From Asaia bogorensis (GTDB lineage Bacteria > Pseudomonadota > Alphaproteobacteria > Reyranellales > Reyranellaceae): a stretch of 64,000 nucleotides of DNA. This document shows, one piece after another, positions 10,255 to 19,035 of the stretch. The notes under the pieces are model-generated. The model did no database searches and was not told where the DNA came from. It saw only the letters and a list, made by a program, of their open reading frames with translations. The stretch spans positions 1 through 64,000 of the forward strand of contig CAMDCE010000007.1 in the NCBI GenBank assembly GCA_945889625.1, given 5' to 3'. How positions within the stretch are numbered: position 1 is the first letter of the stretch; the number at the start of each line of letters is the position of its first letter. The position numbers and the translations under genes are program-made.

Positions 10255-11550
10255 ATGTCCCCGAACTTCATCTTCATCCTTGCCGACGATCTCGGCTACG
10301 CCGATCTCGGCTGCTATGGCGGCCGCGCGCCGGTGTCGCCCAACATCGACCGGATGGCGGCCCAAGGCCTGCGCTTCACGCGCGGCTACGCCAACTCGGC
10401 GGTCTGCTCGCCGACCCGCTTCGCGCTGGCGACCGGCCGCTACCAGTATCGCATCCGCGGTGCTGCCGAGGAGCCGATCGGCAGTGCGATGCGCGGCGAC
10501 AAGGTGATCGGCCTGCCGCCCGACCATCCGACCCTGCCCTCGACGCTGCGCGAGGCAGGCTACCGCACGGCACTGGTCGGCAAATGGCATCTCGGCTTCC
10601 CGCCGCATTTCGGGCCGCTGCTGAGCGGTTACGACGAACATTTCGGCCCCGTGGCGGGCGGTGTCGACTATTTCACCCACCAGGACAGCGTCGGCACCCA
10701 CGACCTGTTCGAGAACGGCACGGAGGTCCACCGCGACGGCTATCTCACCGACCTGCTGTCCCATCGCGCCGTCGATTTCGTCTCGCGTTGCGTGGACCAA
10801 CGCAAGCCGTTCCTGCTCAGCCTGCACTACACCGCGCCGCACTGGCCGTGGGAGACCCGCGAGGACGAGGCGCTGGCAAAGTCGCTGGGCCGCGCCATCG
10901 CCCATCTCGACGGCGGCACGATCCAAGTCTACCGGCGCATGATCCACCACATGGACGAGGGTATCGGCCGCATCCTGGCAGCGCTCGACGACAAAGGCAT
11001 CGCCCAGGACACCATCGTCGTCTTCACCAGCGACAATGGCGGCGAGCGCTTCTCCGACAACTGGCCGCTGGTCGGCGGCAAGATGGACCTGATGGAAGGT
11101 GGCATCCGCGTGCCTTACGTGGTGCGCTGGCCCGCCCGGACGCCGGCCGGCACGACCACCGACCAGCTCGCCATCACGATGGACTGGGTGCCGACCTTCT
11201 TCGAGGCTGCAGGTACGCGCGCCCATCCCGACTATCCGAGCGACGGTGCCTCGTTGCTTCCGACGCTCGCCAATCCCGACGCCGTCGCCGACCGCGCCCT
11301 GTACTGGCGCATGAAGCACAACGATCAGCGGGCGATGCGCACGGACCGCTGGAAGTACCTGGCCGTCGGCGGGCACGAATACCTGTTCGACGTCGTCACC
11401 GACGAGCGCGAACGCGCCAATCTGGCCAAGCGCCACCCCGAGCGACTGGCCGAAATGCGCACGGCCTGGCAGCGCTGGGACGCGACCATGCCGGCGATCC
11501 CCGACGACGCCCAGGTCCGGCTGGTCTATGGCAAGAAGGACATGCCGTAG
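10255..11550 (+). CDS. Cytoplasmic sulfatase (type I, CSPTR motif)
   Basis: A 431-residue alkaline-phosphatase-fold sulfatase that hydrolyses sulfate esters. The formylglycine motif CSPTR is at 51-55, with metal ligands Asp11-Asp12 in ILADDLGY and a late TSDNGG segment. No signal peptide is present, so it should act in the cytoplasm on imported or internal esters. Cys51 must be oxidised by an FGE, and one is encoded at 59597. The next gene follows in five bases. A phosphonate or phosphodiester substrate is possible in this superfamily. Confidence 0.85.
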   Translation: MSPNFIFILADDLGYADLGCYGGRAPVSPNIDRMAAQGLRFTRGYANSAVCSPTRFALATGRYQYRIRGAAEEPIGSAMRGDKVIGLPPDHPTLPSTLREAGYRTALVGKWHLGFPPHFGPLLSGYDEHFGPVAGGVDYFTHQDSVGTHDLFENGTEVHRDGYLTDLLSHRAVDFVSRCVDQRKPFLLSLHYTAPHWPWETREDEALAKSLGRAIAHLDGGTIQVYRRMIHHMDEGIGRILAALDDKGIAQDTIVVFTSDNGGERFSDNWPLVGGKMDLMEGGIRVPYVVRWPARTPAGTTTDQLAITMDWVPTFFEAAGTRAHPDYPSDGASLLPTLANPDAVADRALYWRMKHNDQRAMRTDRWKYLAVGGHEYLFDVVTDERERANLAKRHPERLAEMRTAWQRWDATMPAIPDDAQVRLVYGKKDMP

Positions 11551-11555
11551 ATGAC

Positions 11556-12131
11556 ATGACCGACGCGCCGACGATCCGCGACATCCTCGATTTCTGGTTC
11601 CTGCCGCTGGGGCACCCGGACCACGGCAAGCCGCGCGACATCTGGTGGAAGAGCACGGTGGAATTCGATGCCGAGACCGTCTCCCGCTTTGAGGCTGCGA
11701 TCGATCTGGCGGTGGCCGGCGGCCTGGACGGCTGGAAGGCCTCGCCCGAAGGCGCACTGGCGCTGATCCTCCTGTGCGACCAGTTCCCGCGGAATTGCTT
11801 TCGCCGCTCCGCCCGAGCCTTCTGCGGCGACGCCAAGGCAATCGAGGTCGCCCGCTGTGCGCTCGCCCGCTTCTATCCATCGGTATTCGATCTGAATTTC
11901 CGACTCTTCTTCTATATGCCGTTCGGTCACAGCGAGCGGTTGGCCGACCAGGAGCTGGCCTGCGCGCTGTTCGAGACGATTGGCGGCGAGGAAAATCTCA
12001 AGTCGGCGGCCGACCATCGAGACGTGGTCGCCCGCTTTGGCCGCTTCCCTCATCGCAACGAGGTGCTGGGACGGACCAGCACCCCGGAGGAGCTCGACTA
12101 CCTCAAGAACGCGAATCGCTACGGGCAATGA
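11556..12131 (+). CDS. DUF924 family protein
   Basis: A 191-residue all-helical protein. The opening ILDFWFLP and the conserved [11 protein letters not shown] stretch (about residues 73-83), followed by FYMPFGHSE, mark DUF924. The function of the family is not established. The fold is TPR-like. It is probably co-transcribed with the sulfatase five bases upstream. Its last 29 bp overlap the end of the convergent macrodomain gene. Confidence 0.82.
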   Translation: MTDAPTIRDILDFWFLPLGHPDHGKPRDIWWKSTVEFDAETVSRFEAAIDLAVAGGLDGWKASPEGALALILLCDQFPRNCFRRSARAFCGDAKAIEVARCALARFYPSVFDLNFRLFFYMPFGHSERLADQELACALFETIGGEENLKSAADHRDVVARFGRFPHRNEVLGRTSTPEELDYLKNANRYGQ

Positions 12132-12615
12132 CGTCGCGATAAAGTGCTGCCATGTCGGCGCCGAAGCAGCAGAAAATGACGCGCTCCAGGCCGTCGGCAT
12201 GTGCCTTCACCTCGCGCGCGGCGATCGCCGTCGCGGGCTCCTTGGGGTAGCCATAAACGCCGGTCGAGATCGCCGGGAAGGCGATGCTCTCGAGCCCATG
12301 CTTCTCGGCCAGCGCCAGGCTGTTGCGATAGCAGCTTGTCAGCAATGCCGGCTCGTTCGATGCGCCGCCCTGCCAGACCGGCCCGACCGTATGGATGACG
12401 TGGCGCGCCTTCAGCCGGTATCCCCTGGTAATCCTGGCCTCGCCGGTCGGGCAGCCACCCAGCGCGCGGCACTCGGCCAGCAGCTCCGGGCCAGCGGCGC
12501 GATGGATCGCGCCGTCGACGCCACCACCGCCCAAAAGGCTTTCGTTTGCTGCATTCACGATCGCATCGACATCGAGGCGGGTGATGTCGCCTTCGATGAC
12601 ATCGATGCGCACCAT
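12103..12615 (-). CDS. Macrodomain protein, O-acetyl-ADP-ribose deacetylase type
   Basis: A 170-residue single macrodomain. MacroD-class signatures are visible: [20 protein letters not shown], then [14 protein letters not shown], and later [13 protein letters not shown]. These bind ADP-ribose and support hydrolysis of O-acetyl-ADP-ribose or removal of mono-ADP-ribose from acidic residues. The ATG at 12615 is five bases after the DUF882 stop, so the two are probably one transcript. The 3' end overlaps the opposite-strand DUF924 gene. Confidence 0.9.
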   Translation of the reverse strand: MVRIDVIEGDITRLDVDAIVNAANESLLGGGGVDGAIHRAAGPELLAECRALGGCPTGEARITRGYRLKARHVIHTVGPVWQGGASNEPALLTSCYRNSLALAEKHGLESIAFPAISTGVYGYPKEPATAIAAREVKAHADGLERVIFCCFGADMAALYRDVIARSDSRS

Positions 12616-12620
12616 CGCGG

Positions 12621-13373
12621 CTACCAGTAGCGGATCGGACCGGTGTCGAGGTGGACGAAGCCGGAGCGCGGGTAGAAGCCGACGCCGCCCATGCCGAGCG
12701 AGCGAGCGACCTGGCGGATCTTGAACACAGGCACGCCGACAAAGCGGACGTCCATGGCGTTGCCGTTCACGTGCTGGCTGTCGCGCGCCACGCCGCGGCT
12801 GACGCTGGCAAGCCAGGCGTTGGTGGTGGGCGAACGATAGGCCGACAGCACCTCGACGGAGCCGCCGAAGCCCGTGAGCTGCATGGTGTGCCACAGCACG
12901 TCGAACAGCAGCGGATCCATTTCCGTCTGCTCGTTGTTCTGCGAGTCGCGCAGGAAGCGGTTGAGCTGGTTGAGCGCATCGCGTCGATAGGCGCCGTCGG
13001 ACCAGTAGATCACCGTCAGCGTCTCGGTCGTATTGACGTTGACCAGGCTGAGGCTGCGCGGGCTCGTGACGTCGAGCGGCGGTGGCGCCGGCGGCGGCGC
13101 CGATGGCGCGAAGCCGCCGTAGCGTGAGCCGCGCAAGGTCTGCGGCGTGGTGGGCTGTTTGACGGGCTGAGCCGGACGTGTGGTCGTCGGCTTGGCAGCA
13201 GCGGCCTTCTGGACGGTCGCCGGCTTGGCGGGTGCAGGCTTCTTGTTGGCTGGACTATCGGCCGATGCCCCGCGCAGCACCTCGGTTTGTGAGGCTCCCG
13301 TGGAGGTCGTTTGGGCGAAGCTTGCGCCGGAAAAAACCAGCGTGGCTGCCAGACTCAACACAAAGCTTCGCAT
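12621..13373 (-). CDS. Secreted DUF882/peptidase M15-like protein
   Basis: A 250-residue exported protein. It has a Sec signal peptide (residues 1-20, ending SFA-Q) and a low-complexity Ala/Pro/Lys/Thr linker to about residue 100. A DUF882 (YcbK-like) domain follows. The zinc-site residues of the M15 D,D-carboxypeptidase fold are present: His201 and Asp208 in [10 protein letters not shown], and His241 in FVHLD. It probably acts on peptidoglycan or septal cell-wall material in the periplasm. The ATG at 13373 is selected because it puts the signal peptide at the N-terminus. It lies 40 bp after cysG. Confidence 0.85.
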   Translation of the reverse strand: MRSFVLSLAATLVFSGASFAQTTSTGASQTEVLRGASADSPANKKPAPAKPATVQKAAAAKPTTTRPAQPVKQPTTPQTLRGSRYGGFAPSAPPPAPPPLDVTSPRSLSLVNVNTTETLTVIYWSDGAYRRDALNQLNRFLRDSQNNEQTEMDPLLFDVLWHTMQLTGFGGSVEVLSAYRSPTTNAWLASVSRGVARDSQHVNGNAMDVRFVGVPVFKIRQVARSLGMGGVGFYPRSGFVHLDTGPIRYW

Positions 13374-13413
13374 CCCCACCCCAGTTGTTGCTTTTTTATC
13401 ACATGTGGTTCTA

Positions 13414-14823
13414 TCAGAGACCGATTCGCGACTCAAAGTGAAATTCCGTGTTACGCGCGAGGGCCAATCCGACAACTTCACCTACCATGCACAGTGTGGG
13501 GCCGTGCAGTCGCGCACGCATCGCCTGCCGCTCGATAGTGCCCAAGGTGCCGACCACCCGGCGCTCGCGATCGGTCGTGCCGTTCTCGATCAACGCCACC
13601 GGCGTTGCGGCCGGCAGGCCGTGTTCGATCAATCGCCGGGCGATCACCGGTAAAGTTTCCGCGCCCATGTAGATGACGACGGTCTGGCGCGGCCGCGCCA
13701 GCATCGGCCAGTCGAGTGCGATCTCCCCATCCTTGAGGTGGCCGGTCACGAAGACGCAAGCCTGGGCGTGATCGCGGTGGGTGAGCGGAATGCCGGCGCT
13801 CGCGGCACAGCCGAGCGCCGCGGTGATGCCTGGCACGACCTCGACGGCGATACCCGCATCGGTCAAGGCCTCGATCTCCTCGCCGCCGCGGCCGAACACC
13901 AGGGGATCGCCGCCCTTCAGCCGCACCACGCTCTTGCCGGCACGCGCCAGCGCCACCAGGCGATTGCTGATCTCGGCCTGGGGCACCCAGTGATGCCCCT
14001 GGCGCTTGCCGACATAGAGCCGCTCGGCGTCGCGCCGCGCCATCGCCAGGACTTCCGGCGACACCAGGCGGTCGTAAACCACCACGTCGGCGCGCTGCAG
14101 CAGGCGATGAGCCTTGAGCGTCAGGAGATCGGGATCGCCGGGGCCAGCACCCACCAGATGCACCATGCCCTGAATGGGCGCGGTTTCCCGACGGGCGCCG
14201 TCGAGCAGCCGGATCAACTCTCGGCGGGCGGCGATCTCGTCGCCGGCCAGCGCCAGCTCGCCAATCCTGCCTTCGAACACGCGATCCCAGAAGCGGCGGC
14301 GCTCGCGCGGTTCGGCCAGGGTGCGGCGCACCTGGGGACGGAAGATTTCGGCGAAGCGCGCCAGCCGGCCGATCGCGGCGGGCAGTGCGCGCTCGAGCTC
14401 GGCGCGCAGCCGGCGCGCCAGGGCAGGTGCGGCGCCACCGGTCGAGATGGCGACAGTGACCGGCCCGCGATCGACGATTGCCGGCATGATGAAACTCGAT
14501 AGCGCCGGACGGTCAACGACGTTCACCGGCACGCAGCGGCATTGTGCGGCGTACGAAACACGCGCCTGCAGAAGATCGTCGTCGCTCGCCACGATCACCA
14601 GCGAGGTGCCTGCCAGATCGGCATCGTCGAAAGTGTGGCCGGCCCACGAAATGCGTCCGTCGGCGATCATCTGCGCGATCTCGCCCACTACCGTTTCGGC
14701 GATCAATGTGACCAGGGCGCCGGCCGACAGCAGCAGTTCGGCCTTGCGCGCCGCCGGTTCGCCACCGCCCACGACCAGCGCCCGGCGATTTTGCAACGAC
14801 AGAAAAAGCGGAAAGGTCTGCAT
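13414..14823 (-). CDS. cysG: Sirohaem synthase CysG (dehydrogenase/ferrochelatase plus uroporphyrinogen-III methyltransferase)
   Basis: A 469-residue bifunctional enzyme. The N-terminal Rossmann domain (VVGGGEPAARKAELLL) oxidises precorrin-2 and inserts iron. The C-terminal SUMT domain (VHLVGAGPGDPDLLTLKAH, then VVRLKGGDPLVFGRGGEE) methylates uroporphyrinogen III with SAM. The product, sirohaem, is the cofactor of NirA encoded in the same operon. Its ATG overlaps the nasA stop as TGATG, so it is translationally coupled as the last gene of the nitrate operon. Confidence 0.95.
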   Translation of the reverse strand: MQTFPLFLSLQNRRALVVGGGEPAARKAELLLSAGALVTLIAETVVGEIAQMIADGRISWAGHTFDDADLAGTSLVIVASDDDLLQARVSYAAQCRCVPVNVVDRPALSSFIMPAIVDRGPVTVAISTGGAAPALARRLRAELERALPAAIGRLARFAEIFRPQVRRTLAEPRERRRFWDRVFEGRIGELALAGDEIAARRELIRLLDGARRETAPIQGMVHLVGAGPGDPDLLTLKAHRLLQRADVVVYDRLVSPEVLAMARRDAERLYVGKRQGHHWVPQAEISNRLVALARAGKSVVRLKGGDPLVFGRGGEEIEALTDAGIAVEVVPGITAALGCAASAGIPLTHRDHAQACVFVTGHLKDGEIALDWPMLARPRQTVVIYMGAETLPVIARRLIEHGLPAATPVALIENGTTDRERRVVGTLGTIERQAMRARLHGPTLCMVGEVVGLALARNTEFHFESRIGL

Positions 14824-17435
14824 CACGCCACTTTCCTGACCCGCGCGCTGCGCAACAGCGCACGGATCTCGGGTCGGCAGGAGCCGCAATTGGTGCCGGC
14901 GCGGGTCACGCTGCCGACGGCGTCGACCGACGACGCGCCGTCCGCGATGGCGGTCTCGACGGCCGCGCACGACACGCCGAAACAGGCACAGACTTCGCCG
15001 CCACGGTCGGCCGCGTCGCCGCCATGCAGCAGCGTGTTGCGCTGCTCGACGCTGAGGCGTCCGAGGGCCATGAACGGCGCCAACCGATCGCGCACCGCTT
15101 CGTCATGCGTCCCGCCGATCGCCAACACCGCCTCGAGATGACCATCGCCGATCACCGCGCCGATGCCGGCCTCGCCGTCCAGCCAAGGGCCGGGATTGGT
15201 TGCGCGCAACGCCGCCGACAAGGCCTGACGCGCGGCGGCGACCGGCTGCTCGCCCGCCAGCACATAGGCGTAGTAGCCGGCGCCCGTGATGCGCGTCCAA
15301 TAGGTGATCTCCGGCAGCATCACCGGCCGACGAGCGAGAATCGTGCCATGCCAGCTTACCGAAAGATGACGGATCTCGACCGGCGTGTGCTTGAGCTCCG
15401 GCTGGCCGGAGATCGGGTCGACGGCCGGATTGACTGCCGCGTTGATGCGCCCGGCGCGCGAGACCTGTGCCGTCCAATGCATGGGCGCGAAGGCCTCGCC
15501 TGCCCGCACGGCGTCGGACCGGTGCACCTTGAGCGCCGCCCGTCCCCATTCGCTCACGACCTCGGCGATGTCGCCGTCGGCCAGACCGCGGGCCATCGCG
15601 TCATGCGGGTGCAAATCGATCACGGGCTCCGGTCGATGGCCGGCAAGCCGCGCCGACTTCCCGGTGCGCGTCATGGTGTGCCACTGGTCACGCACCCGGC
15701 CGGTGTTGAGCCGCAACGGCCGCGCGGTCGTCGGCGCATGCACGGGCGGGCGCATCTCAGTCGCCACGAAGCGGGCGCGACGATCCGCATGGAAGAACCC
15801 GCCGTCGGCGAAGAAGCGGCCGCCGCGCGGGGCCCCGTCGGCGCGCGCCGGCCAGACGAAGGGCGCCAGGGCCTCGTAGCCTGGGTTATCGAGGTTAGCA
15901 CAGGCACCGATGTCGAAATCGCGCGTGCCGTCGTTCTCGAAGGACGAAAGCGCGGCATGCTCGCGAAAAATGTCCGAGACGCCGTTCCAGGCGAAGGCGT
16001 CGCCGAAGCCCAGACGCCGCGCGACTTGGGCGACGATCCACCAATCAGCCCGTGCCTCGCCGGGCGGCGACAGGAACGGCCGCTGACGTGAGATGCCGCG
16101 CTCAGAACTGGTGACGGTGCCGTCCTTCTCACCCCACGCCAGCGCCGGCAGCCGGATGCGACAGACATCGACGGTGTCGCTTGCCCGCACCGCCTCCGAG
16201 ACGACGGAGAATTCGCAGGCCTTGAGCGCCTCGCGCACCGAATCGGCATTGGGCAGGCTGGCGACCGGATTGGTCGCCATGATCCATACTGCCTTGATCT
16301 CGCCGCGGCCGACCGCCTCGAACAGATCGACAGCCTTCAGGCCCGGCCTGGTCGCCATGCGCGAGGCTCGCCAAAAGCGGCCAACCCGGTCGACCTCGGC
16401 CGGTGCAAAGTCCATGTGCGCAGCAAGCGTGTTGGCAAGTGCACCCACTTCGCGGCCGCCCATTGCGTTGGGCTGACCGGTGATGGAGAACGGGCCCATG
16501 CCAGGGCGACCGATACGGCCGGTCAACAGATGGCAATTGATCAGCGCATTCACCTTGTCGACGCCGGCGCTCGACTGGTTGACACCCTGGGAATAGAGCG
16601 TGACGGTCTTCTCGGTCGTGGCGAACCAATCGAAGAACGTCGCAAGGTCGGCAGCCGGCAGATCGCACGATGCTGGATCGCCTGCGCGGGCGGCAGTCAG
16701 CGCTGCCTCGAGGCCGGTCGTGTGGCGCTCGATGAAGTCTGCCGCCACGCGGCCGCGGCGTTGCAGATCGACCAGCAAGCCATTGAAAAACGCGACGTCG
16801 CTGCCGGCATTTAGCGCCAGATGCAGGTCGGCGATATCGCAGGTCTCGGTGCGGCGTGGATCGATTACCACGATCTTCATATCGGGCCGCGTGCGCTTGG
16901 CCGCCTCCAGGCGCTGGAACAGCACGGGATGGCACCAGGCGAGGTTGCTGCCGACCAGCACCACGAGGTCGGCCAACTCGAAATCCTCGTAGAGGCCCGG
17001 GACCGTGTCGCTGCCAAAGGCGCGCTTGTGGCCGGCGACCGACGAGGCCATGCAGAGCCGGGAATTGGTGTCGATGTTGGCGGTGCCAAAGAAGCCTTTG
17101 GCGAGCTTGTTGGCGGCGTAATAGTCCTCGGTCAGGAGCTGGCCGGAAACGTAGAGGGCTACCGCGTCGGGTCCGTGTCGGGCGACGGTGTCCCGAAAAC
17201 CCTGCGCCACCAGATCGAGCGCGGCGTCCCACGATACGCGCCTGCCGTCGATCTCGGGATGGAGCAGACGGTCCTCCAGCGACAGCGTCTCGCCGAGGGC
17301 GGCGCCCTTGGAGCAGAGCCGGCCGAGATTGGCGGGATGGTGCGCGTCGCCCGCGATCTCGGCGCCGCCGCGACCGTCCGGCGTCGCCACAACGCCACAT
17401 CCGACGCCGCAGTAAGGACAGGTCGTACGGATCAT
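14823..17435 (-). CDS. nasA: Assimilatory nitrate reductase catalytic subunit
   Basis: An 870-residue cytoplasmic molybdenum bis-MGD enzyme reducing nitrate to nitrite. The N-terminal [4Fe-4S] ligands are Cys6, Cys9, Cys13 and Cys41. The SRLCMASSVAGHKRAFG segment carries the likely molybdenum-ligand cysteine. The C-terminal molydopterin-binding domain is followed by a BFD-like [2Fe-2S] domain (CACFGVSC and CGSC) that takes electrons, as in Klebsiella-type NasA. It sits seven bases after the flavoprotein gene and overlaps cysG. The ATG at 17435 is preferred over the long upstream extension, which is only the antisense frame of the neighbour. Confidence 0.95.
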   Translation of the reverse strand: MIRTTCPYCGVGCGVVATPDGRGGAEIAGDAHHPANLGRLCSKGAALGETLSLEDRLLHPEIDGRRVSWDAALDLVAQGFRDTVARHGPDAVALYVSGQLLTEDYYAANKLAKGFFGTANIDTNSRLCMASSVAGHKRAFGSDTVPGLYEDFELADLVVLVGSNLAWCHPVLFQRLEAAKRTRPDMKIVVIDPRRTETCDIADLHLALNAGSDVAFFNGLLVDLQRRGRVAADFIERHTTGLEAALTAARAGDPASCDLPAADLATFFDWFATTEKTVTLYSQGVNQSSAGVDKVNALINCHLLTGRIGRPGMGPFSITGQPNAMGGREVGALANTLAAHMDFAPAEVDRVGRFWRASRMATRPGLKAVDLFEAVGRGEIKAVWIMATNPVASLPNADSVREALKACEFSVVSEAVRASDTVDVCRIRLPALAWGEKDGTVTSSERGISRQRPFLSPPGEARADWWIVAQVARRLGFGDAFAWNGVSDIFREHAALSSFENDGTRDFDIGACANLDNPGYEALAPFVWPARADGAPRGGRFFADGGFFHADRRARFVATEMRPPVHAPTTARPLRLNTGRVRDQWHTMTRTGKSARLAGHRPEPVIDLHPHDAMARGLADGDIAEVVSEWGRAALKVHRSDAVRAGEAFAPMHWTAQVSRAGRINAAVNPAVDPISGQPELKHTPVEIRHLSVSWHGTILARRPVMLPEITYWTRITGAGYYAYVLAGEQPVAAARQALSAALRATNPGPWLDGEAGIGAVIGDGHLEAVLAIGGTHDEAVRDRLAPFMALGRLSVEQRNTLLHGGDAADRGGEVCACFGVSCAAVETAIADGASSVDAVGSVTRAGTNCGSCRPEIRALLRSARVRKVA

Positions 17436-17442
17436 GGCCCGC

Positions 17443-19035
17443 TCAGTAGACGTCGCGCTGGTAACGGCCGGCCTTGGCGAGGCCGTCGAGCCAGGCCTTG
17501 GCCTCGGCAGCGTTTTTGCCGCCGTGCTCGACCGCGATCTGCAGCAGGGCGTCCTCGACGTCCTTGGCCATGCGCTTGGCATCGCCACAAACATAGAAGT
17601 GCGCGCCCTCGGCCAGCCACGCCCACAGCTCCGCTGCGTTCTCGTGCATGCGGTGCTGGACGTAGATCTTCTCCGCCTGGTCGCGCGAGAAGGCGAGGTC
17701 GAGCCGCTGCAGCACGCCGCGGCGCTGCCAGTCGACGATCTGATCCTCGTAGAGAAAATCGGTGACGCGCTTCTGGTCGCCGAAGAACAGCCAGTTCTTG
17801 CCCCCTTTCGCACCATTGCCGGCACTGCGCGCCTCGCGCTCCTCGAGGAAGGCGCGGAACGGCGCGATGCCGGTGCCCGGCCCGACCATGATGGCGGCGG
17901 CCGTATCGTCGGCCGGTGGGCCAAAGCCGTGGCTCTTCTGCACAAAGATCGGGATCACGTCGCCCGGCTTGGCGACGTCGGCCAGGTAGCAGGAGCCGAT
18001 GCCGGTGCGCTGGCGGTCGTTGCTGTCCCAGCGCACCGCCGAAACCGTGAGATGGACTTCGCGCGGATGGGCCTTGGGCGAGGAGGCGATCGAATAAAGT
18101 CGGGGCTGCAGGCGGTCGAGCGACTTCAGCAGGCCCGGCAGCGACGGCATCACCGAGGGGAAGGCCATCAGCAGATCGAGCAGGTCGGCCTCGGCGAGCG
18201 TGGCCGGTCCCTCGCCGCGCGCCAGGGCCTGCAGCTGCAGCGCCTCCTCGCCATTGAAGGCCCGCTCGGCCAGGAACAGCAGGCAGTCGTCACTGGGACG
18301 GGCGATATCGACCTTGCTCAGCAGCACCTGCCGGAGCGGCAGCGCCTCGCCGTCATGGGCGACCATCTCCTCGCCGCTGGCGCCCAGCCGATCGAGCACG
18401 GATTGCACGAGCTGCGGGTTCTTACGCGCGAAGACGCCGAGACTGTCGCCCGCCTCGTAAGCCATGTCGGTCGTCGACAGATCGAACACGACGTGGCGGA
18501 CGTCCCTCTCGGAGCCGGGACGGTTGAGAGGATAGGCATCAACCAGGGTGGCAAGCGCCGGCCGGTCGCGCGAGAAGCCGAGCGGGCCCACCGGCTTGAC
18601 GGCAGGCGCGCCGATCGGGGCGCCGTCGCGCAGCGGCTCGAGTGCCGCCACTAACTCTTTCAGCTTGCGCTGGGTGTCCTTGCCACCGGGCACGCAGCGG
18701 CCGAGATCGACTTCGGCGCCGGTCCACACCGCTTCGGCGTAGGTCTGACAAAGATAACCGCATTGGCCGCAATCGAGCTGGGCCATCGCCGCCATCAACT
18801 GGCGTTGCGGCTTGCTCTCTTTGGCCAGCTCCAGACGCTCGTCCATGGCGAGCGAGGCGTCATGCCAGGGGAAATCTTCGTTGGGATCTTCTGGTTCGGC
18901 TGTTTGCTCGGCTGTCGTCGTCTCGCCATTGACGCCGAGATAGGCTGCGAAGAAGCCGTTTAACCAGGCGCGCTGCTCCGAGGAGAACGGCGCGTTCTCC
19001 GGGATCAGCTGCGGGATCGGCGCCATGGCGTTCAT
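17443..19035 (-). CDS. NADPH-dependent flavoreductase (CysJ-like, no flavodoxin domain) with N-terminal Fe-S domain
   Basis: A 530-residue protein with the FAD- and NADPH-binding half of sulfite reductase alpha/CPR (PRLYSIASSP, GIGSCYL, MVGPGTGIAPFRAFLEER, FYVCGDAKRMAKDV, C-terminal DVY). No flavodoxin/FMN domain is present. Residues about 90-125 instead hold a four-cysteine motif (CGQCGYLC and a later GRC) resembling the PF04060-type Fe-S domain. It probably passes NADPH electrons to NasA and perhaps NirA, which have no other reductase here. Its ATG overlaps the nirA stop by four bases (ATGA). Confidence 0.88.
   Translation of the reverse strand: MNAMAPIPQLIPENAPFSSEQRAWLNGFFAAYLGVNGETTTAEQTAEPEDPNEDFPWHDASLAMDERLELAKESKPQRQLMAAMAQLDCGQCGYLCQTYAEAVWTGAEVDLGRCVPGGKDTQRKLKELVAALEPLRDGAPIGAPAVKPVGPLGFSRDRPALATLVDAYPLNRPGSERDVRHVVFDLSTTDMAYEAGDSLGVFARKNPQLVQSVLDRLGASGEEMVAHDGEALPLRQVLLSKVDIARPSDDCLLFLAERAFNGEEALQLQALARGEGPATLAEADLLDLLMAFPSVMPSLPGLLKSLDRLQPRLYSIASSPKAHPREVHLTVSAVRWDSNDRQRTGIGSCYLADVAKPGDVIPIFVQKSHGFGPPADDTAAAIMVGPGTGIAPFRAFLEEREARSAGNGAKGGKNWLFFGDQKRVTDFLYEDQIVDWQRRGVLQRLDLAFSRDQAEKIYVQHRMHENAAELWAWLAEGAHFYVCGDAKRMAKDVEDALLQIAVEHGGKNAAEAKAWLDGLAKAGRYQRDVY

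Noticed and set aside
17436-17945. Upstream extension of nasA
   Set aside because: Precedes the invariant CPYCGVGC start and is the antisense frame of the flavoreductase.
17434-18654. Rightward frame opposite the flavoreductase
   Set aside because: Antisense shadow of a gene with clear FAD/NADPH motifs.
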